DNA from: an uncultured Paracoccaceae bacterium
Lineage (GTDB): Bacteria > Pseudomonadota > Alphaproteobacteria > Rhodobacterales > Rhodobacteraceae
Direction: 5' to 3'
DNA: 64,000 bases
Assembly: GCA_947492475.1 (NCBI GenBank)
Contig: CANLNM010000002.1
Span: 248,001 to 312,000, forward strand
A program made the position numbers and the translations under genes. Shown here one piece after another: positions 8,973-20,025 of the stretch. Position 1 is the stretch's first letter, and every line of letters starts with the position of its first letter. The notes below the pieces were generated by a model that saw only the letters and a list, made by a program, of their open reading frames with translations, was not told the origin of the DNA and made no database searches.

Positions 8973-10361
8973 ATGACCTATGATTTTGACCTTTTTGTAA
9001 TTGGTGGTGGTTCTGGCGGCGTGCGCGCGGGCCGGGTGGCGGCATCCCAAGGCGCCAAAGTGGCACTGGCCGAAGAATACCGTCTGGGCGGCACCTGTGT
9101 GATCCGGGGCTGCGTGCCGAAAAAACTGATGGTGTTTGCGTCCGAATATCCCGGTTTCGCCGAAGAAGCCCGCGCCTATGGCTGGGACATGCAGATCGGT
9201 GACTTTAACTGGGGCGGGTTTCGCTCCAAATTACACGCCGAACTGGACCGCCTAGAAGGCATCTATGGACGTCTGCTGGACAATTCAGGCGTGACGTTTT
9301 TTGACAGCCGCGCTGAAGTGGTGGATGCCCATTCTGTCCGTCTGGCCGATGGTAAAGTGATCAGCGCCAAACATATCCTGATTGCGACAGGTGGAACGCC
9401 GACGGTTCCCGAATTCAAAGGGTCCGAACTGGCGATCACATCCAACGAAATTTTTCAGATGACACGGCTGCCCAAAAAGGTGCTGATCGTGGGCGGTGGT
9501 TATATCGCGTCAGAATTTGCCTGTATCCTGAACGGGTTAGGTGTAGAAGTTACGCAGTTTTATCGCGGTGCGCAAATCCTGCGCGGCTTTGACGAAGAGG
9601 CCCGCGGCCTGATCGCCACCCATATGCAGGAAAACGGCATCGATCTGCGGCTGGGCGTCAATGTGACCAGCATGGAGCGGGTTGGGGAACATGATATTCT
9701 GCCCGCAGAATACGGTACTCATGGTCCGATCAAAGTGTGCAACACAGATGGCGCAGACGACGTTTACGATCTGGTCATGTATGCCACGGGTCGCGCGCCA
9801 AATATCACAGGTCTGGGGCTAGAGGATGCGGGCGTGGCCGTGGAACGCGGCGCTATTAAGGTCGACGCCTATTCCCAAACCAGCGTGCCGTCGATCTATG
9901 CGATTGGCGATGTCACCAACCGGGTGAACCTGACACCGGTTGCGATCCGCGAAGGCATGGCCTTTGTTGAAACGGTGTTTAACGGCAACCCAACGCCTGT
10001 GGATCACGACCTGATCCCATCCGCCGTGTTCACGCAGCCGGAATTTGGCACCGTTGGCCTGTCCGAAGAAGACGCCGCCGATCTCGAACCGATCGAGGTT
10101 TACGCCACATCATTCCGTCCAATGCAAACCATGTTTGCCGACAAAGCGGACAAAGTGCTGATGAAACTGATCGTCAGCAAAGCCACCCGCAAGGTTCTGG
10201 GCTGTCACATTGTGGCGCCAGCGGCGGGTGAATTGATCCAATTGGCCGGAATTGCAGTAAAAATGGGCGCAACCAAAGAAGATTTCGATCGCACGGTTGC
10301 AGTTCATCCCACCATGTCCGAAGAATTGGTCACAATGAAGGAACCGGTACGGTCAACTTGA
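8973..10361 (+). CDS. gor: Glutathione-disulfide reductase
   Basis: A 462-residue FAD enzyme that reduces oxidised glutathione with NADPH. It has the N-terminal FAD site GGGSGGVRAG (11-20), the redox disulfide GTCVIRGC (Cys42 and Cys47) followed by VPKK, and the second dinucleotide fold VGGGYIASEFA. The second FAD segment is YAIGDVTNRVNLTPVA, and the C-terminal catalytic pair is in HPTMSEE. Length fits the family. It is tightly linked to rpiA, so NADPH supply from the pentose phosphate pathway and glutathione recycling may be coordinated (inference). Confidence 0.95.
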   Translation: MTYDFDLFVIGGGSGGVRAGRVAASQGAKVALAEEYRLGGTCVIRGCVPKKLMVFASEYPGFAEEARAYGWDMQIGDFNWGGFRSKLHAELDRLEGIYGRLLDNSGVTFFDSRAEVVDAHSVRLADGKVISAKHILIATGGTPTVPEFKGSELAITSNEIFQMTRLPKKVLIVGGGYIASEFACILNGLGVEVTQFYRGAQILRGFDEEARGLIATHMQENGIDLRLGVNVTSMERVGEHDILPAEYGTHGPIKVCNTDGADDVYDLVMYATGRAPNITGLGLEDAGVAVERGAIKVDAYSQTSVPSIYAIGDVTNRVNLTPVAIREGMAFVETVFNGNPTPVDHDLIPSAVFTQPEFGTVGLSEEDAADLEPIEVYATSFRPMQTMFADKADKVLMKLIVSKATRKVLGCHIVAPAAGELIQLAGIAVKMGATKEDFDRTVAVHPTMSEELVTMKEPVRST

Positions 10362-10440
10362 AGCGACTTGATTTTGTAGAAATCAGGTACACATTCATGT
10401 GAAGGGCCCGTTTTGGGCGCAGACGAGGAAGAATAGCCAG

Positions 10441-11643
10441 ATGGCAGGAAACAATGGTGGCCCTTGGGGCGGCGGCGGAAATAACGGATCAGGAGGGCGT
10501 GATGATGACGACCGGCCCGATAACAATGGCAACCGACGTCCGGGTCAGGGCGAAGGTCCGCAGATCCCGGAAATTGACGAGCTGGTAAACAAAGGCCGCG
10601 AACAATTGCGCGTTCTGATGGGCGGCGGCAATGGCGGTGGCAACAATGGTCGCCCCGGCGGCGGTGGCAGTGGCGGGCAAAATGGCCCTGCATTGACCAA
10701 AGGCACTGTTGGTCTTGGCCTGTTGGTGGCCGCAGGCCTGTGGACAGCGGCGTCGGTTTACACCGTCAAACCCGAAGAAAAATCCGTGGAATTGTTTTTG
10801 GGCACGTTTTCGCAAATTGGCGAACCGGGTCTGAACTTTGCGCCTTGGCCGTTGGTCACATATGAAAAAGTGTCCGTAACGCAGGAACAACGGATCGATA
10901 TCGGCACATCTAATACCGGCATTGATGCGGGTTTGATGCTGACGGGGGACGAAAATATCGTCGACATCGATTTCCAGGTTGTTTGGAACATCGTTGCCCC
11001 GGATCAATACCTGTTTACGCTGGACGATCCTGAAACCACGATTAAGGCGGTTGCGGAATCCGCGATGCGTGAAATCATCGCCCAATCTGAATTGACGCCT
11101 ATTTTGAACACCAACCGGGGCGCGATTGCAGACCGGCTTCGGGTTTTGATCCAACAAACGTTGGACGAATACGAAAGTGGCGTGAACATCGTGCGTGTGA
11201 ACTTTAACAAAGCCGAAGCGCCCGACATTCAGGTCGAAGTGACCAATTCCGACGGTCGCAGTGAACGCAAATCACCGTTTGACGCGTTCCGGGATGTTCA
11301 AAACGCCGAACAAGAACGGTCGCGTTTGCAAAACGTCGCCGAAGCCTATGCCAACCGTGTGGTCGCTGAGGCCCGTGGTGAAGCGGCCTCGATCCTTGAG
11401 GCAGCCGAAGGGTACCGCGCCGAAGTGGTGAACAACGCGCTGGGTGAAGCGTCGCGGTTCACAGCGGTTTTGGAACAATATCTGCTGGCCCCAGAAGTGA
11501 CCCGCAAACGGATCTATCTGGAAACCATGGAATCTGTCTTTGGCGAAGTGGACATCATCCTGCTGGACGATGCCGCTGGTGGTCAGGGCGTTGTGCCTTA
11601 CCTTCCTTTGAATGAACTTCGCCGCTCAGGAGGGTCAAACTAA
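10441..11643 (+). CDS. hflK: FtsH protease modulator HflK
   Basis: A 400-residue membrane protein. Residues 1-75 are extremely rich in Gly and Asn (GGNNGRPGGGGSGG), as usual for HflK. One membrane helix lies at about 82-100 (TVGLGLLVAAGLWTAASVYTV), and the rest is a periplasmic band-7/SPFH domain with a long A/E-rich helix (EAYANRVVAEARGEAASILE). With HflC it forms a large cage around FtsH and restrains proteolysis of membrane proteins. The ATG at 10441 begins the Gly-rich region; the frame is open 14 codons earlier but without support. The stop overlaps the hflC ATG (TAATG). Confidence 0.95.
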   Translation: MAGNNGGPWGGGGNNGSGGRDDDDRPDNNGNRRPGQGEGPQIPEIDELVNKGREQLRVLMGGGNGGGNNGRPGGGGSGGQNGPALTKGTVGLGLLVAAGLWTAASVYTVKPEEKSVELFLGTFSQIGEPGLNFAPWPLVTYEKVSVTQEQRIDIGTSNTGIDAGLMLTGDENIVDIDFQVVWNIVAPDQYLFTLDDPETTIKAVAESAMREIIAQSELTPILNTNRGAIADRLRVLIQQTLDEYESGVNIVRVNFNKAEAPDIQVEVTNSDGRSERKSPFDAFRDVQNAEQERSRLQNVAEAYANRVVAEARGEAASILEAAEGYRAEVVNNALGEASRFTAVLEQYLLAPEVTRKRIYLETMESVFGEVDIILLDDAAGGQGVVPYLPLNELRRSGGSN

Positions 11644-12542
11644 TGCGCCGTTCCGTATTTATTCTGCCAGTTCTGGCGGTTATCGTGGTTGGCGCCTTGT
11701 CGTCGATCTTTATTGTCGACGAACGCGAAAAGGCGTTGGTACTGCGTTTTGGCCGCGTGATTTCCGTTCAGGAATCCCCCGGTTTGGCGTTTAAGATGCC
11801 GTTGGTTGACGAAGTTGTCACCTATAGCGACCAAATTCTGAGCCGTGATTTGGCCCCGATCCGGGTCACACCAGAAGATCAGCGTATTTTGATCGTTGAC
11901 GCCTTTGCGCGGTACCGGATCGAAGACGTGACCAAGTTCCGTCAAGCGGTGGGTGCTGGTGGTCAGGCCAACTCAAACCGGTCATTGGATCGCATTCTGG
12001 ATGATGGCATTCGCCAGGTTCTGGGGTCGGTTTCGTCAAACGATATCCTGTCCACAGATCGTGCCGCGTTGATGGAACGTATTCGCGATCGTACCAATGG
12101 TCGGGCTGAAAACTTGGGTCTGTCGATCATCGACGTGCGTCTGAAACGCACCGATTTGCCACCGGAAAACCAAACAGCGACATTCGCACGGATGATTGCC
12201 GAACGGGACCAAGAAGCCGCCGATCTGCGCGCCCGTGGTCGTGAGGCCCAGCAACGGATCGAAGCCGCCGCAGACCGGACCGCGATCGAGCTAAGCTCAG
12301 AAGCGCGCCGCGAAGCCTTGATCACACGCGGTGAAGCGGATGGTGAACGCAACCGTATCTTTGCCGAAGCGTTTGGTGCGGACCCGGAATTCTTTGAATT
12401 CTACCGGTCGATGATTGCCTACAATTCCGCCCTGCGGTCAGAGTCGACGACGCTGGTATTGTCACCTGACAATGAATTCTTCAATTATTTGAAGGGTGCT
12501 GACACCGCAGGCGAAAGCAATGTTAGCGCCGCTGACCAATAG
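11643..12542 (+). CDS. hflC: FtsH protease modulator HflC
   Basis: A 299-residue membrane protein. There is an uncleaved N-terminal helix (residues 4-24, SVFILPVLAVIVVGALSSIF), then the SPFH domain with VDEREKALVLRFGRV, and the helical part AADLRARGREAQQRIEAAAD. The C-terminal FFEFYRSMIAYNSAL is typical of HflC. It is the partner of HflK and is translated by coupling at the TAATG junction. A strong terminator follows at 12572, ending the two-gene operon. The protease gene downstream has its own leader. Confidence 0.95.
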   Translation: MRRSVFILPVLAVIVVGALSSIFIVDEREKALVLRFGRVISVQESPGLAFKMPLVDEVVTYSDQILSRDLAPIRVTPEDQRILIVDAFARYRIEDVTKFRQAVGAGGQANSNRSLDRILDDGIRQVLGSVSSNDILSTDRAALMERIRDRTNGRAENLGLSIIDVRLKRTDLPPENQTATFARMIAERDQEAADLRARGREAQQRIEAAADRTAIELSSEARREALITRGEADGERNRIFAEAFGADPEFFEFYRSMIAYNSALRSESTTLVLSPDNEFFNYLKGADTAGESNVSAADQ

Positions 12543-12569
12543 AAATTCCAAATTTCGACTGAAAATCAA

Positions 12570-12600
12570 AGGGGCTGATCTGCGTATCAGCCCTTTTTTA
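12570..12600 (+). terminator. Rho-independent terminator of hflKC
   Basis: GGGCTGAT (12572-12579) and ATCAGCCC (12586-12593) form an 8-bp stem with a 6-base loop, followed by a T-run interrupted only by one A. Confidence 0.9.
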
Positions 12601-12818
12601 TTGGGCTTTCGGCAGGTTTTTGCCCGTGGCCGCGCCGCTGACAAAAAACGTAGTTAACGAAATCTTTCCTTTGCGCGCGTTAAGGGTCACCTTTGTTCAC
12701 ATCCACTTGAAAATATGTGTGGGGCTTTTTGTTGCAACTCGGACGCCCTACATACAAACTCAGACCAACCGGACCAATCGGTCCCGGCGTGATGTTGCAC
12801 AGACGAAGGAGAACACCC

Positions 12819-14282
12819 GTGTCGTCAAAGGCGATTGCACTCGCAATAACTCAGACCAATTCGCGCCTGTTACAGGCATTTTCTGCGCTGTTCATCAGTG
12901 CGGTCCTGTTGCTTGCTATGGTGATGTCAGCCGCGGCCCAAGATCGGCCCGCGACATTTGCTGATTTGGCCGAAGATGTCAGCCCATCTGTGGTGAATAT
13001 CACCACATCGACCATCGTGGCGGGCCGCACAGGGCCGCAGGGGCTGGTCCCGGACGGGTCCCCATTTGAGGATTTCTTTAACGATGGCGAAGGCAGCCCG
13101 CGGCGGTCTTCTGCGTTGGGATCAGGGTTTGTGATTTCAGCGGATGGGTTCATTGTGACCAACAACCACGTCATCGAAGGCGCCGATGAAATCCTGATCG
13201 AATTCTTTTCGGGCGAAGAACTGCCCGCGGAATTGATCGGCACGGACCCCAATACCGATATCGCCGTGCTCAAGGTCGATGCCGAGGATCTGCCATTTGT
13301 TGAATTTGGCGACAGTGACGCGGTTGGCGCTCGGGTTGGCGATTGGGTCATGGCCATGGGCAACCCGTTGGGGCAGGGGTTTTCGGTGTCTGCCGGGATC
13401 GTATCTGCGCGCAACCGGGCCCTATCGGGGACCTATGATGATTACATTCAGACCGATGCGGCGATCAACCGGGGCAATTCCGGCGGGCCATTGTTCAACA
13501 TGGACGGCGACGTCATTGGTGTGAACACCGCGATTCTATCCCCCAATGGGGGGTCCATTGGCATCGGCTTTGCCATGTCATCTGCGGTTGTCACCAATGT
13601 GGTTGATCAATTGCGTGAATTTGGTGAAACCCGCCGTGGTTGGCTGGGCGTGCGCATTCAGGATGTGACCCCGGATATGGTTGATGCCGTTGATGGTCTG
13701 TCCGAAGCATTGGGCGCGATGATCACCGATGTGCCAGATGGCCCGGCCAAAGATGCCGGTCTGGAAGCTGGGGATGTGATTGTGACCTTTGATGGTCATG
13801 ACGTCGCTGACACCCGCGAATTGGTACGGATCGTTGGGAATTCACCGGTTGGTAAAAACGTGCCGGTGATCATTTTGCGCTCTGGTGAGCTGAAAGAAAT
13901 GACAGTGACGCTTGGCCGTCGGGAAACCGCCGAAGCCGCTGCCTTTCCTGTCGAAGAAGAAACCCCACAAGAAGATCCAGGCACAACCAACCTGTTGGGA
14001 TTGACCTTGTCCGAAATCACCCCTGAATTGATGGAACAATTCAGCCTGGCCGATAGCCAAGAAGGCGTGGTGATCACGGCAATTGATGCAGAATCAGAAG
14101 CAGCCTCAAAGGGATTGCTGGCTGGCGATGTCATCACCGAAGCCGGGCAAATCGCGGTCGTGGCGATCGATGACTTTGAGGATCGTGTCCTCGAAGCCCG
14201 AGATGCCGGGCGCAAGTCGATCCTGTTGTTGGTTCGTCGCGGTGGGGACCCACGGTTTGTGGCGCTGAGCCTGACGGAATAA
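12819..14282 (+). CDS. Do/DegP-family periplasmic serine protease
   Basis: A 487-residue protease and chaperone for misfolded envelope proteins. I chose the GTG at 12819 because AAGGAG (12806-12811) lies 7 bases upstream and it gives a clean signal peptide (about 1-43, ending SAAAQ). Earlier in-frame starts add an Arg-rich stretch. The trypsin-like domain has His117 (NNHVIEG), Asp147 (NTDIAVL) and Ser221 (GNSGGP). Two PDZ domains follow, at about 255-345 and 390-480. Its place directly after hflKC is common in Rhodobacterales and links membrane and envelope protein quality control. A hairpin after the stop (14310) ends the transcript. Confidence 0.94.
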   Translation: MSSKAIALAITQTNSRLLQAFSALFISAVLLLAMVMSAAAQDRPATFADLAEDVSPSVVNITTSTIVAGRTGPQGLVPDGSPFEDFFNDGEGSPRRSSALGSGFVISADGFIVTNNHVIEGADEILIEFFSGEELPAELIGTDPNTDIAVLKVDAEDLPFVEFGDSDAVGARVGDWVMAMGNPLGQGFSVSAGIVSARNRALSGTYDDYIQTDAAINRGNSGGPLFNMDGDVIGVNTAILSPNGGSIGIGFAMSSAVVTNVVDQLREFGETRRGWLGVRIQDVTPDMVDAVDGLSEALGAMITDVPDGPAKDAGLEAGDVIVTFDGHDVADTRELVRIVGNSPVGKNVPVIILRSGELKEMTVTLGRRETAEAAAFPVEEETPQEDPGTTNLLGLTLSEITPELMEQFSLADSQEGVVITAIDAESEAASKGLLAGDVITEAGQIAVVAIDDFEDRVLEARDAGRKSILLLVRRGGDPRFVALSLTE

Positions 14283-14307
14283 GCGTCAACACGATCAAAC
14301 AGATATG

Positions 14308-14332
14308 GGGGCGCCGTTGGGCGCCCTTATTC
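14308..14332. terminator. Terminator between convergent protease and lipoprotein genes
   Basis: GGGCGCC (14310-14316), loop GTTG, GGCGCCC (14321-14327), followed by TTATT. The right arm overlaps the last base of the convergent lipoprotein gene (stop at 14327). Confidence 0.7.
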
Positions 14333-14848
14333 GTTTAGCTGCTCTTGGTTCAAGGCCACCAAGCCCAAATCGCGCGCTGTCGCAATCGACAAGACCGACG
14401 AACGCGGACCGCCCCGCGCGGCTTGCCAATCCCGCAATGCACGGGCTGTGCGCGCATCCATCACCCCGGTGATGGGGCCGGAATAACCGCCCCGCACATG
14501 CAGCGCCCGCTGCAGGGATCCGACAAATTCGGACGTCAAAACATTGGGGCAAACGGCTTCGAATTCGATTTCGCGGCGTTCGCGCAATATCCGTTGATGG
14601 GTGACGGTCCGATAGGCCGCCGGGGATCGCACCGATCCATCCGTATCAATCACCGCAGGCTGCACAATGATCTGTTCGGTGACCGTTTCAATGACGGCAG
14701 GGCTGATTTCTTTGCCGTAGCACAGCCCATCTGTGCCCTGATAAATAATCCCGCCATCCGCATCCGGCGCCACGCGCCCGACATCGGTTGCGTCCACACA
14801 ACCCAACACCCCAAACAGGGCAGGAAAAAGAAAGGTTTTAACGTTCAT
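14327..14848 (-). CDS. Lipoprotein with C-terminal peptidoglycan-binding-like domain
   Basis: A 173-residue protein starting MNVKTFLFPALFGVLGC. VLGC is a lipobox with Cys17 as the lipidated residue, and the following Val-Asp fits an inner- or outer-membrane lipoprotein. The C-terminal 65 residues (SLQRALHVRGGYSGPITGVMDARTA, RALRDWQAARG) match the PG_binding_1 repeat of about 60 residues that binds cell-wall glycans. The middle part (EISPAVIETVTEQIIVQP) resembles stretches in other alphaproteobacterial lipoproteins but has no known role. The frame is open further upstream without signal features, so the start at 14848 is chosen. Confidence 0.8.
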   Translation of the reverse strand: MNVKTFLFPALFGVLGCVDATDVGRVAPDADGGIIYQGTDGLCYGKEISPAVIETVTEQIIVQPAVIDTDGSVRSPAAYRTVTHQRILRERREIEFEAVCPNVLTSEFVGSLQRALHVRGGYSGPITGVMDARTARALRDWQAARGGPRSSVLSIATARDLGLVALNQEQLNE

Positions 14849-15013
14849 GCTCGGCCTTGATCCCAAAAGGGTCCCTTTGCGGGTTTTGTTGAAATTAGCG
14901 CAGATTGCGGTCCACTGATAGCCTGCGCAATTGCCGATCACGGCTCCGTGTCGCAAATGGCGCATATTCTGCGATCTGGGGACTGGCACCAAAGCGTCGG
15001 GCGCAATAGATAG

Positions 15014-15366
<353 letters not shown>

Positions 15367-15367
<1 letters not shown>

Positions 15368-16092
15368 TGCGGGTTCTGGCGGCTGTATTTTGCGCGCTTG
15401 GCCCGCTTGGGGCGCAGGCAGATATCACAGCCGCCCAGTATCGCGACGTCACAAATGTCTATGGCCACGGTGCGGTTGAGGGCGGCGAATATGCCGGACT
15501 TGAAGTGCATCTATCCGATGGCCGTGTGCTGGGCACCGCTGCGCATAACGCCGTTTACGAAGATACAGCCCCGCGGCTGGTGGATTTGAACGGCGATGGA
15601 AACCCAGAGGTCATCACCGTGGTATCCGGGTTCCAAACCGGCGCATCGATCCGGATCTGGTCCGAGGTTGAAACGGCGGATCAACCGCTTGGCTCGACTG
15701 TGGCCGTTGTGGCCGAAAACGACCCGATTGGTACGCGCAACCGCTGGCTGGCCATCGCGGGGGCTGCGGATATTGACGGGGACGGGGTGATGGAAATCGC
15801 CTATGTGGATCGCCCGCATCTGGCAAAAACCCTGCGTATTCTAGAGGTTCGGGTAAATGGCAACGATTGGGAACTGGTCCCCGAAGCGTCGATGCGCGGT
15901 GTGACCAACCACCGATTTGGCGATAGGTTTATCATCGGCGGCATTCGCGAATGCGGCTCTGATCCGGAAATCATCGTGGCCTCTGCGGACTGGACCCGAT
16001 TGCTGGCCGTGCGATACGGCGAAAATCAGTTCACAACCCAAGATTTGGGGCCTTACAGCGATGCATCCATGCAGGATGCGATGGGCTGTTGA
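15367..16092 (+). CDS. Secreted FG-GAP/VCBS-like repeat protein
   Basis: A 241-residue exported protein with a short signal peptide (about 1-19, ending GAQA). It carries at least two calcium-loop FG-GAP-like motifs: RLVDLNGDGNPEVITV at about 71-86 and AADIDGDGVMEIAYVD at about 137-152. These form beta-propeller blades. Six to seven short beta repeats would make one propeller of this size. Two late cysteines (RECGSD and the terminal MGC) may form a disulfide. Function is unknown. It is translationally coupled to the ferredoxin gene and convergent with cobS, with only 4 bases between stops. Confidence 0.75.
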
Positions 16093-16096
16093 ACGA

Positions 16097-16882
16097 TTAA
16101 ATCGTTGTTACCAGTACCAAAAGAACGGCAATTTCACTAATCTGTTGGGACGCGCCCAAAATGTCCCCGGATTGGCCCCCTATTTTTGCCCGGGCCAATT
16201 TCGCGATGCCAAAGGTGCAGATCGCCAAAACCACGCAGATCGCAAACATCTTGGCTGGCCAGATCACCAACCCCAGTATTGCAGCCGTCACACATGCCAG
16301 CACGGCGATTTGCCAGACCGGGCGTCCCACAGAATGGCTTAGACCTGTGGTGCGCGCATTAGGAAGGGTCGCCATCAACACCACCATTGGCGTGCGGCTG
16401 ATCATTGGGACCAATAGCAAAACCGCCCACAAAAACCCCACCTCGATCAAGGCCATATACCCAGCCCAGCGTAGAATGACCGAAAGGATCAAACCCAACA
16501 CGCCATAGGTGCCGATATTGCTGTCTTTCATGATCTGAAGCCGCCGTTCACGATCCCAGCCCCCCCATAGGCCATCACAGGTATCGGCCAGCCCGTCTTC
16601 GTGTAGGGCGCCGGTGACGACAATCATCACCACCACGGCCAAACCGGCTGTGATGGTCGGCGAGATGTCAAACCAAAGGGCAATATACCCCATCACAGCT
16701 GCTAGCCCCCCCACAACCAGCCCAACCAACGGATAGGCCCAAGGCGCAATCGCCGCACGGGCCTGCGCCTGATCTGTGTCCACCGAAATCGGCAATCGCG
16801 TGAGCAATCCTATTGCTGCCAGAACATCCTTGGGACGCGGACAATGGGGGCAGGGATCAGACATCGGGTCGGTTTTCGTCAT
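16097..16882 (-). CDS. cobS: Adenosylcobinamide-GDP ribazoletransferase
   Basis: A 261-residue inner-membrane enzyme joining adenosylcobinamide-GDP and alpha-ribazole in the last part of the B12 nucleotide loop assembly. It contains GALHEDGLADTCDGLWGG (the acidic catalytic motif), RLQIMKDSNIGTYG, and about six hydrophobic helices. The ATG at 16882 has AAAGG about 8 bases upstream. An internal ATG at 16864 (MSDPCPHC) is the alternative. The frame is open upstream for a further 100 codons, but those overlap cobT on the other strand. It is divergent from cobT across 79 bases. Confidence 0.93.
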   Translation of the reverse strand: MTKTDPMSDPCPHCPRPKDVLAAIGLLTRLPISVDTDQAQARAAIAPWAYPLVGLVVGGLAAVMGYIALWFDISPTITAGLAVVVMIVVTGALHEDGLADTCDGLWGGWDRERRLQIMKDSNIGTYGVLGLILSVILRWAGYMALIEVGFLWAVLLLVPMISRTPMVVLMATLPNARTTGLSHSVGRPVWQIAVLACVTAAILGLVIWPAKMFAICVVLAICTFGIAKLARAKIGGQSGDILGASQQISEIAVLLVLVTTI

Positions 16883-16961
16883 CAACTGCGCCTTTCTGGC
16901 TCTTTTCTTCGCCTCTGAAACCGTTAGACAGACGCAACCCGCTTTGCAATGAAGGCCTGAC

Positions 16962-17978
16962 ATGACTGCTCCTTTTTCCTCGATCGAAACGTTTCGTGCA
17001 ACTTTGGCCGCCGCGCCCAATACGGATGGTGCGGCTATGGCCGGGGCTGAGGCCCGCAATGGCCAGCTGACCAAACCCCCCGGCGCGCTGGGGCGGCTCG
17101 AAGATCTGGCGATTTGGTATGCGGGCTGGCGCGGGACGGATCGCCCGGTGATCAAATCGCCCCAAGTGGTGATTTTTGCGGGCAATCACGGCGTTTGTGC
17201 CCGTGGCGTATCGGCATTCCCTGCCGAAGTAACGGTGCAAATGGTGGCCAATTTTGAACATGGCGGGGCTGCGATCAATCAATTGGCCAAGGAATTTGGG
17301 GCCAAAATGGACGTGGTTGCATTGGAACTGGACCGACCAACGGCCGATTTTACCAGCCAACCTGCTATGACCGAAGCAGAGCTGGTGGCGGCCTTGCAGG
17401 CAGGTTGGAACGCGGTTGATCCAAAGGCGGACCTGTTGGTTACGGGGGAAATGGGCATTGGAAACACCACCTCAGCCGCAGCGATCGGCGCGGCTTTGTT
17501 GGGGGGCGACCCTGCGGACTGGACCGGGCGTGGCACGGGTGTTGACGATGCGGGATTACAACGCAAAACAGAGGTTGTTGCCGAAGGTTTGGCGCTGCAT
17601 GCGGATCAATTGTCCGACCCGTTGCAGGTTTTGCGCTGTTTGGGGGGCCGTGAATTGGCTGGCATGGCGGGGGCGATTACCGCCGCGCGCGCGCATAAAA
17701 TTCCGGTCATTCTGGACGGTTTTATCTGCTCTGCGGCGGCGTTGATTTTGGCCAAAACCCAATCGGGCGCGTTGGATCACGCGGTTGCGGGCCACCAAAG
17801 CGCAGAGGGCGCACATGCTAACCTGTTGGCGGGGCTGGGCAAAGAGCCGCTGTTGCAACTGGGGTTGCGTTTGGGCGAAGGGTCTGGCGGCGCCTTGGCC
17901 ATCGGCGTTTTGAAAGGGGCGATTGCCTGTCATTCCGGCATGGCGACCTTTGCAGAAGCGGGCGTTTCTGACGGTTAA
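16962..17978 (+). CDS. cobT: Nicotinate-nucleotide--dimethylbenzimidazole phosphoribosyltransferase
   Basis: A 338-residue enzyme that makes alpha-ribazole phosphate from nicotinate mononucleotide and dimethylbenzimidazole, supplying the CobS substrate. Family blocks seen are [16 protein letters not shown]-like ([14 protein letters not shown]), [39 protein letters not shown] and, at the C-terminus, [11 protein letters not shown] with the catalytic Glu. Length is normal. It is divergent from cobS, and the short shared gap has no room for a cobalamin riboswitch. The stop overlaps the convergent antiporter stop by 4 bases. Confidence 0.95.
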   Translation: MTAPFSSIETFRATLAAAPNTDGAAMAGAEARNGQLTKPPGALGRLEDLAIWYAGWRGTDRPVIKSPQVVIFAGNHGVCARGVSAFPAEVTVQMVANFEHGGAAINQLAKEFGAKMDVVALELDRPTADFTSQPAMTEAELVAALQAGWNAVDPKADLLVTGEMGIGNTTSAAAIGAALLGGDPADWTGRGTGVDDAGLQRKTEVVAEGLALHADQLSDPLQVLRCLGGRELAGMAGAITAARAHKIPVILDGFICSAAALILAKTQSGALDHAVAGHQSAEGAHANLLAGLGKEPLLQLGLRLGEGSGGALAIGVLKGAIACHSGMATFAEAGVSDG

Positions 17979-19936
17979 TTTTCGTCACTATCCATTGGCT
18001 TAAGTCGACCGCCAGGGCTCAAATCCTGGCGGTTTTCTTTGACATAGGCCCGCATTTCCGCCAATTCGCGCCGATCAACGTTATTGCCAAGCGCGCTTTC
18101 CAAATCTTTGTTCAACTCGCGTGATCGCGCCATGTATTCTGGATTATCCGCCGCAGCCACACCCGGTTTCCACAGATCAGCCAATTCCAGCATGGTGGCC
18201 CGATCGTGGTGGTAAAAATAGACTTCGGCTTCGTTGGCTTCGTATTCAGAAAGCCCCATATTTTCAAGAACATACCGCCCAGCCCGAAGCGAGCTGTCAA
18301 ACATTTCACGCACGATATCATTCGCACCGGCCTGATAAAGTTCATAGACGTGGTGCCGATCGCGCGCGCGCGCCACGATGTGGATATCGGGACGGGTTTG
18401 GCGTGCATATGCGACCAGTTTGGTGGCGTTGGCTTTGCTGTCAACGGCCACAACCAACACCGCGGCATCCTGTAACCCGGCCGCATGCAACAAATCAGGG
18501 CGGGTCGGGTCCCCAAAGAAGCCCTTAAAGCCAAATTTCCGCATGGTTTGAACGATTTGCAGGTCATGATCCAGAATGACCGTGGAAAAGCCCGCGCTTT
18601 GAACCAAGCGATTGACCACCTGACCAAATCGGCCAATCCCGGCGATGATCACCTGACCCTGTTCGTTGATTTCGTCATGGGGCTGATCAGGATGCACCGT
18701 CAGACGCCGCCCCAGCTGTTCATAAAGGATGAACAACAACGGGGTGACCATCATCGACAGGGCAATCACCATCAACAGCAAACCTGACAATTCCGCGCTA
18801 AGTACATGTGTTTGCAGCGAAAATGACACCAGAACAAATCCAAATTCGCCCGCCTGAGCCAATCCTAGCGTAAACAGCCAGCGATCCCGGCCATGGATCT
18901 GAAACACCCGTGACAACAGGTACAGCACGGCGGCTTTGATCAGGATCAGGCCCAATGTCAGGCCCAGCAACGTGCCCGGCTGGTCCAGCAGCAAATCAAA
19001 ATTGATGCCCGCGCCGACGGTGATGAAAAACAGGCCAAGCAACAAGCCTTTGAACGGTTCAAGATCGCTCTCTAATTCGTGGCGGAATTCAGTATTGGCC
19101 AGCACCATCCCGGCCAAAAACGTGCCCAAAGCGGGGGACAGGCCGACCATATTCATCAACGTGGCGATTGATATGACCATCAACAAGGCCAGCGCTGTGT
19201 ACATTTCACGCAATCGCGCCTGATGGATGTAACGAAACAATGGCTGGGTCAGGTATATGCCCGCCAAAACGACCACAGCCACCGCGCCCAATGTTACCAA
19301 TGTGACGCCCCAGGCGGGCAGGCCTTCGACCAGTGACATGGTTGCGCCGTGACCTGAGTCATGGGCCGCGTCCGCCCCTGTGTTCGGGCGGTCAATCGAT
19401 CCGTCTTGGTTAAAGCTGGCGACCGGCGCGACGGCCAGCAAAGGCATCAGCGCCAACATCGGAATGACCGCGATATCCTGTGTCAGCAGCACTGAAAACG
19501 ACGACCGACCACCGGGGGTTTGCATCAGACGTTTTTCAGAAAGGGTTTGCAGGACAATCGCCGTTGAAGACAGGGCAAAAATCAGCCCAATCGCAAGCGC
19601 TGTTTGCCAAACCTGCCCCAGAATAAGCGCAGCAACCGTGACCGCCAACGTGGTTAATGTCAGCTGCAATCCACCCAGTCCGACCAGACGTTGGCGCATA
19701 TTCCACAATGCATGCGGTTCCAGCTCTAGGCCTATGAGGAACAGCATAACCACCACGCCAAATTCGGCAAAATGCTGTAATTCCTGCGCTTCGGAACCGA
19801 TGCCGGGGATAAACCCGATCGCGATCCCAGCCAGCAAATACCCCAATACAGAGCCAAGCCCCAGACGTGCGGCCATTGGCACCGCTATGACAGCCGCACC
19901 TAGATAAATTGTCGCTTGAAAAAGAAGGCCTTGCAT
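17975..19936 (-). CDS. Kef-type CPA2 cation:proton antiporter with TrkA-N domain
   Basis: A 653-residue inner-membrane protein. Residues 1-400 form about 12 helices of a sodium/hydrogen exchanger domain ([19 protein letters not shown], then [20 protein letters not shown] and [19 protein letters not shown]). A cytoplasmic RCK/TrkA-N domain follows at about 430-560, with the NAD-binding [11 protein letters not shown]. Members are potassium efflux systems gated by glutathione adducts or nucleotides. The ATG at 19936 begins the first helix; 12 earlier codons are possible but lack support. No KefF/KefG ancillary subunit is adjacent. Confidence 0.9.
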   Translation of the reverse strand: MQGLLFQATIYLGAAVIAVPMAARLGLGSVLGYLLAGIAIGFIPGIGSEAQELQHFAEFGVVVMLFLIGLELEPHALWNMRQRLVGLGGLQLTLTTLAVTVAALILGQVWQTALAIGLIFALSSTAIVLQTLSEKRLMQTPGGRSSFSVLLTQDIAVIPMLALMPLLAVAPVASFNQDGSIDRPNTGADAAHDSGHGATMSLVEGLPAWGVTLVTLGAVAVVVLAGIYLTQPLFRYIHQARLREMYTALALLMVISIATLMNMVGLSPALGTFLAGMVLANTEFRHELESDLEPFKGLLLGLFFITVGAGINFDLLLDQPGTLLGLTLGLILIKAAVLYLLSRVFQIHGRDRWLFTLGLAQAGEFGFVLVSFSLQTHVLSAELSGLLLMVIALSMMVTPLLFILYEQLGRRLTVHPDQPHDEINEQGQVIIAGIGRFGQVVNRLVQSAGFSTVILDHDLQIVQTMRKFGFKGFFGDPTRPDLLHAAGLQDAAVLVVAVDSKANATKLVAYARQTRPDIHIVARARDRHHVYELYQAGANDIVREMFDSSLRAGRYVLENMGLSEYEANEAEVYFYHHDRATMLELADLWKPGVAAADNPEYMARSRELNKDLESALGNNVDRRELAEMRAYVKENRQDLSPGGRLKPMDSDEN

Positions 19937-20025
19937 CCCCGATACCTTAGGTGTGCGACATGACAATCGCAAGACAATCAGAAGCTGTGTGCCGTGGATC
20001 AGACCGGATTTTTGTCAAATTTCCG

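Noticed and set aside
16883-16961. Possible cobalamin riboswitch between cobS and cobT
   Set aside because: The gap is 79 bases, too short, and no conserved B12 box is seen.
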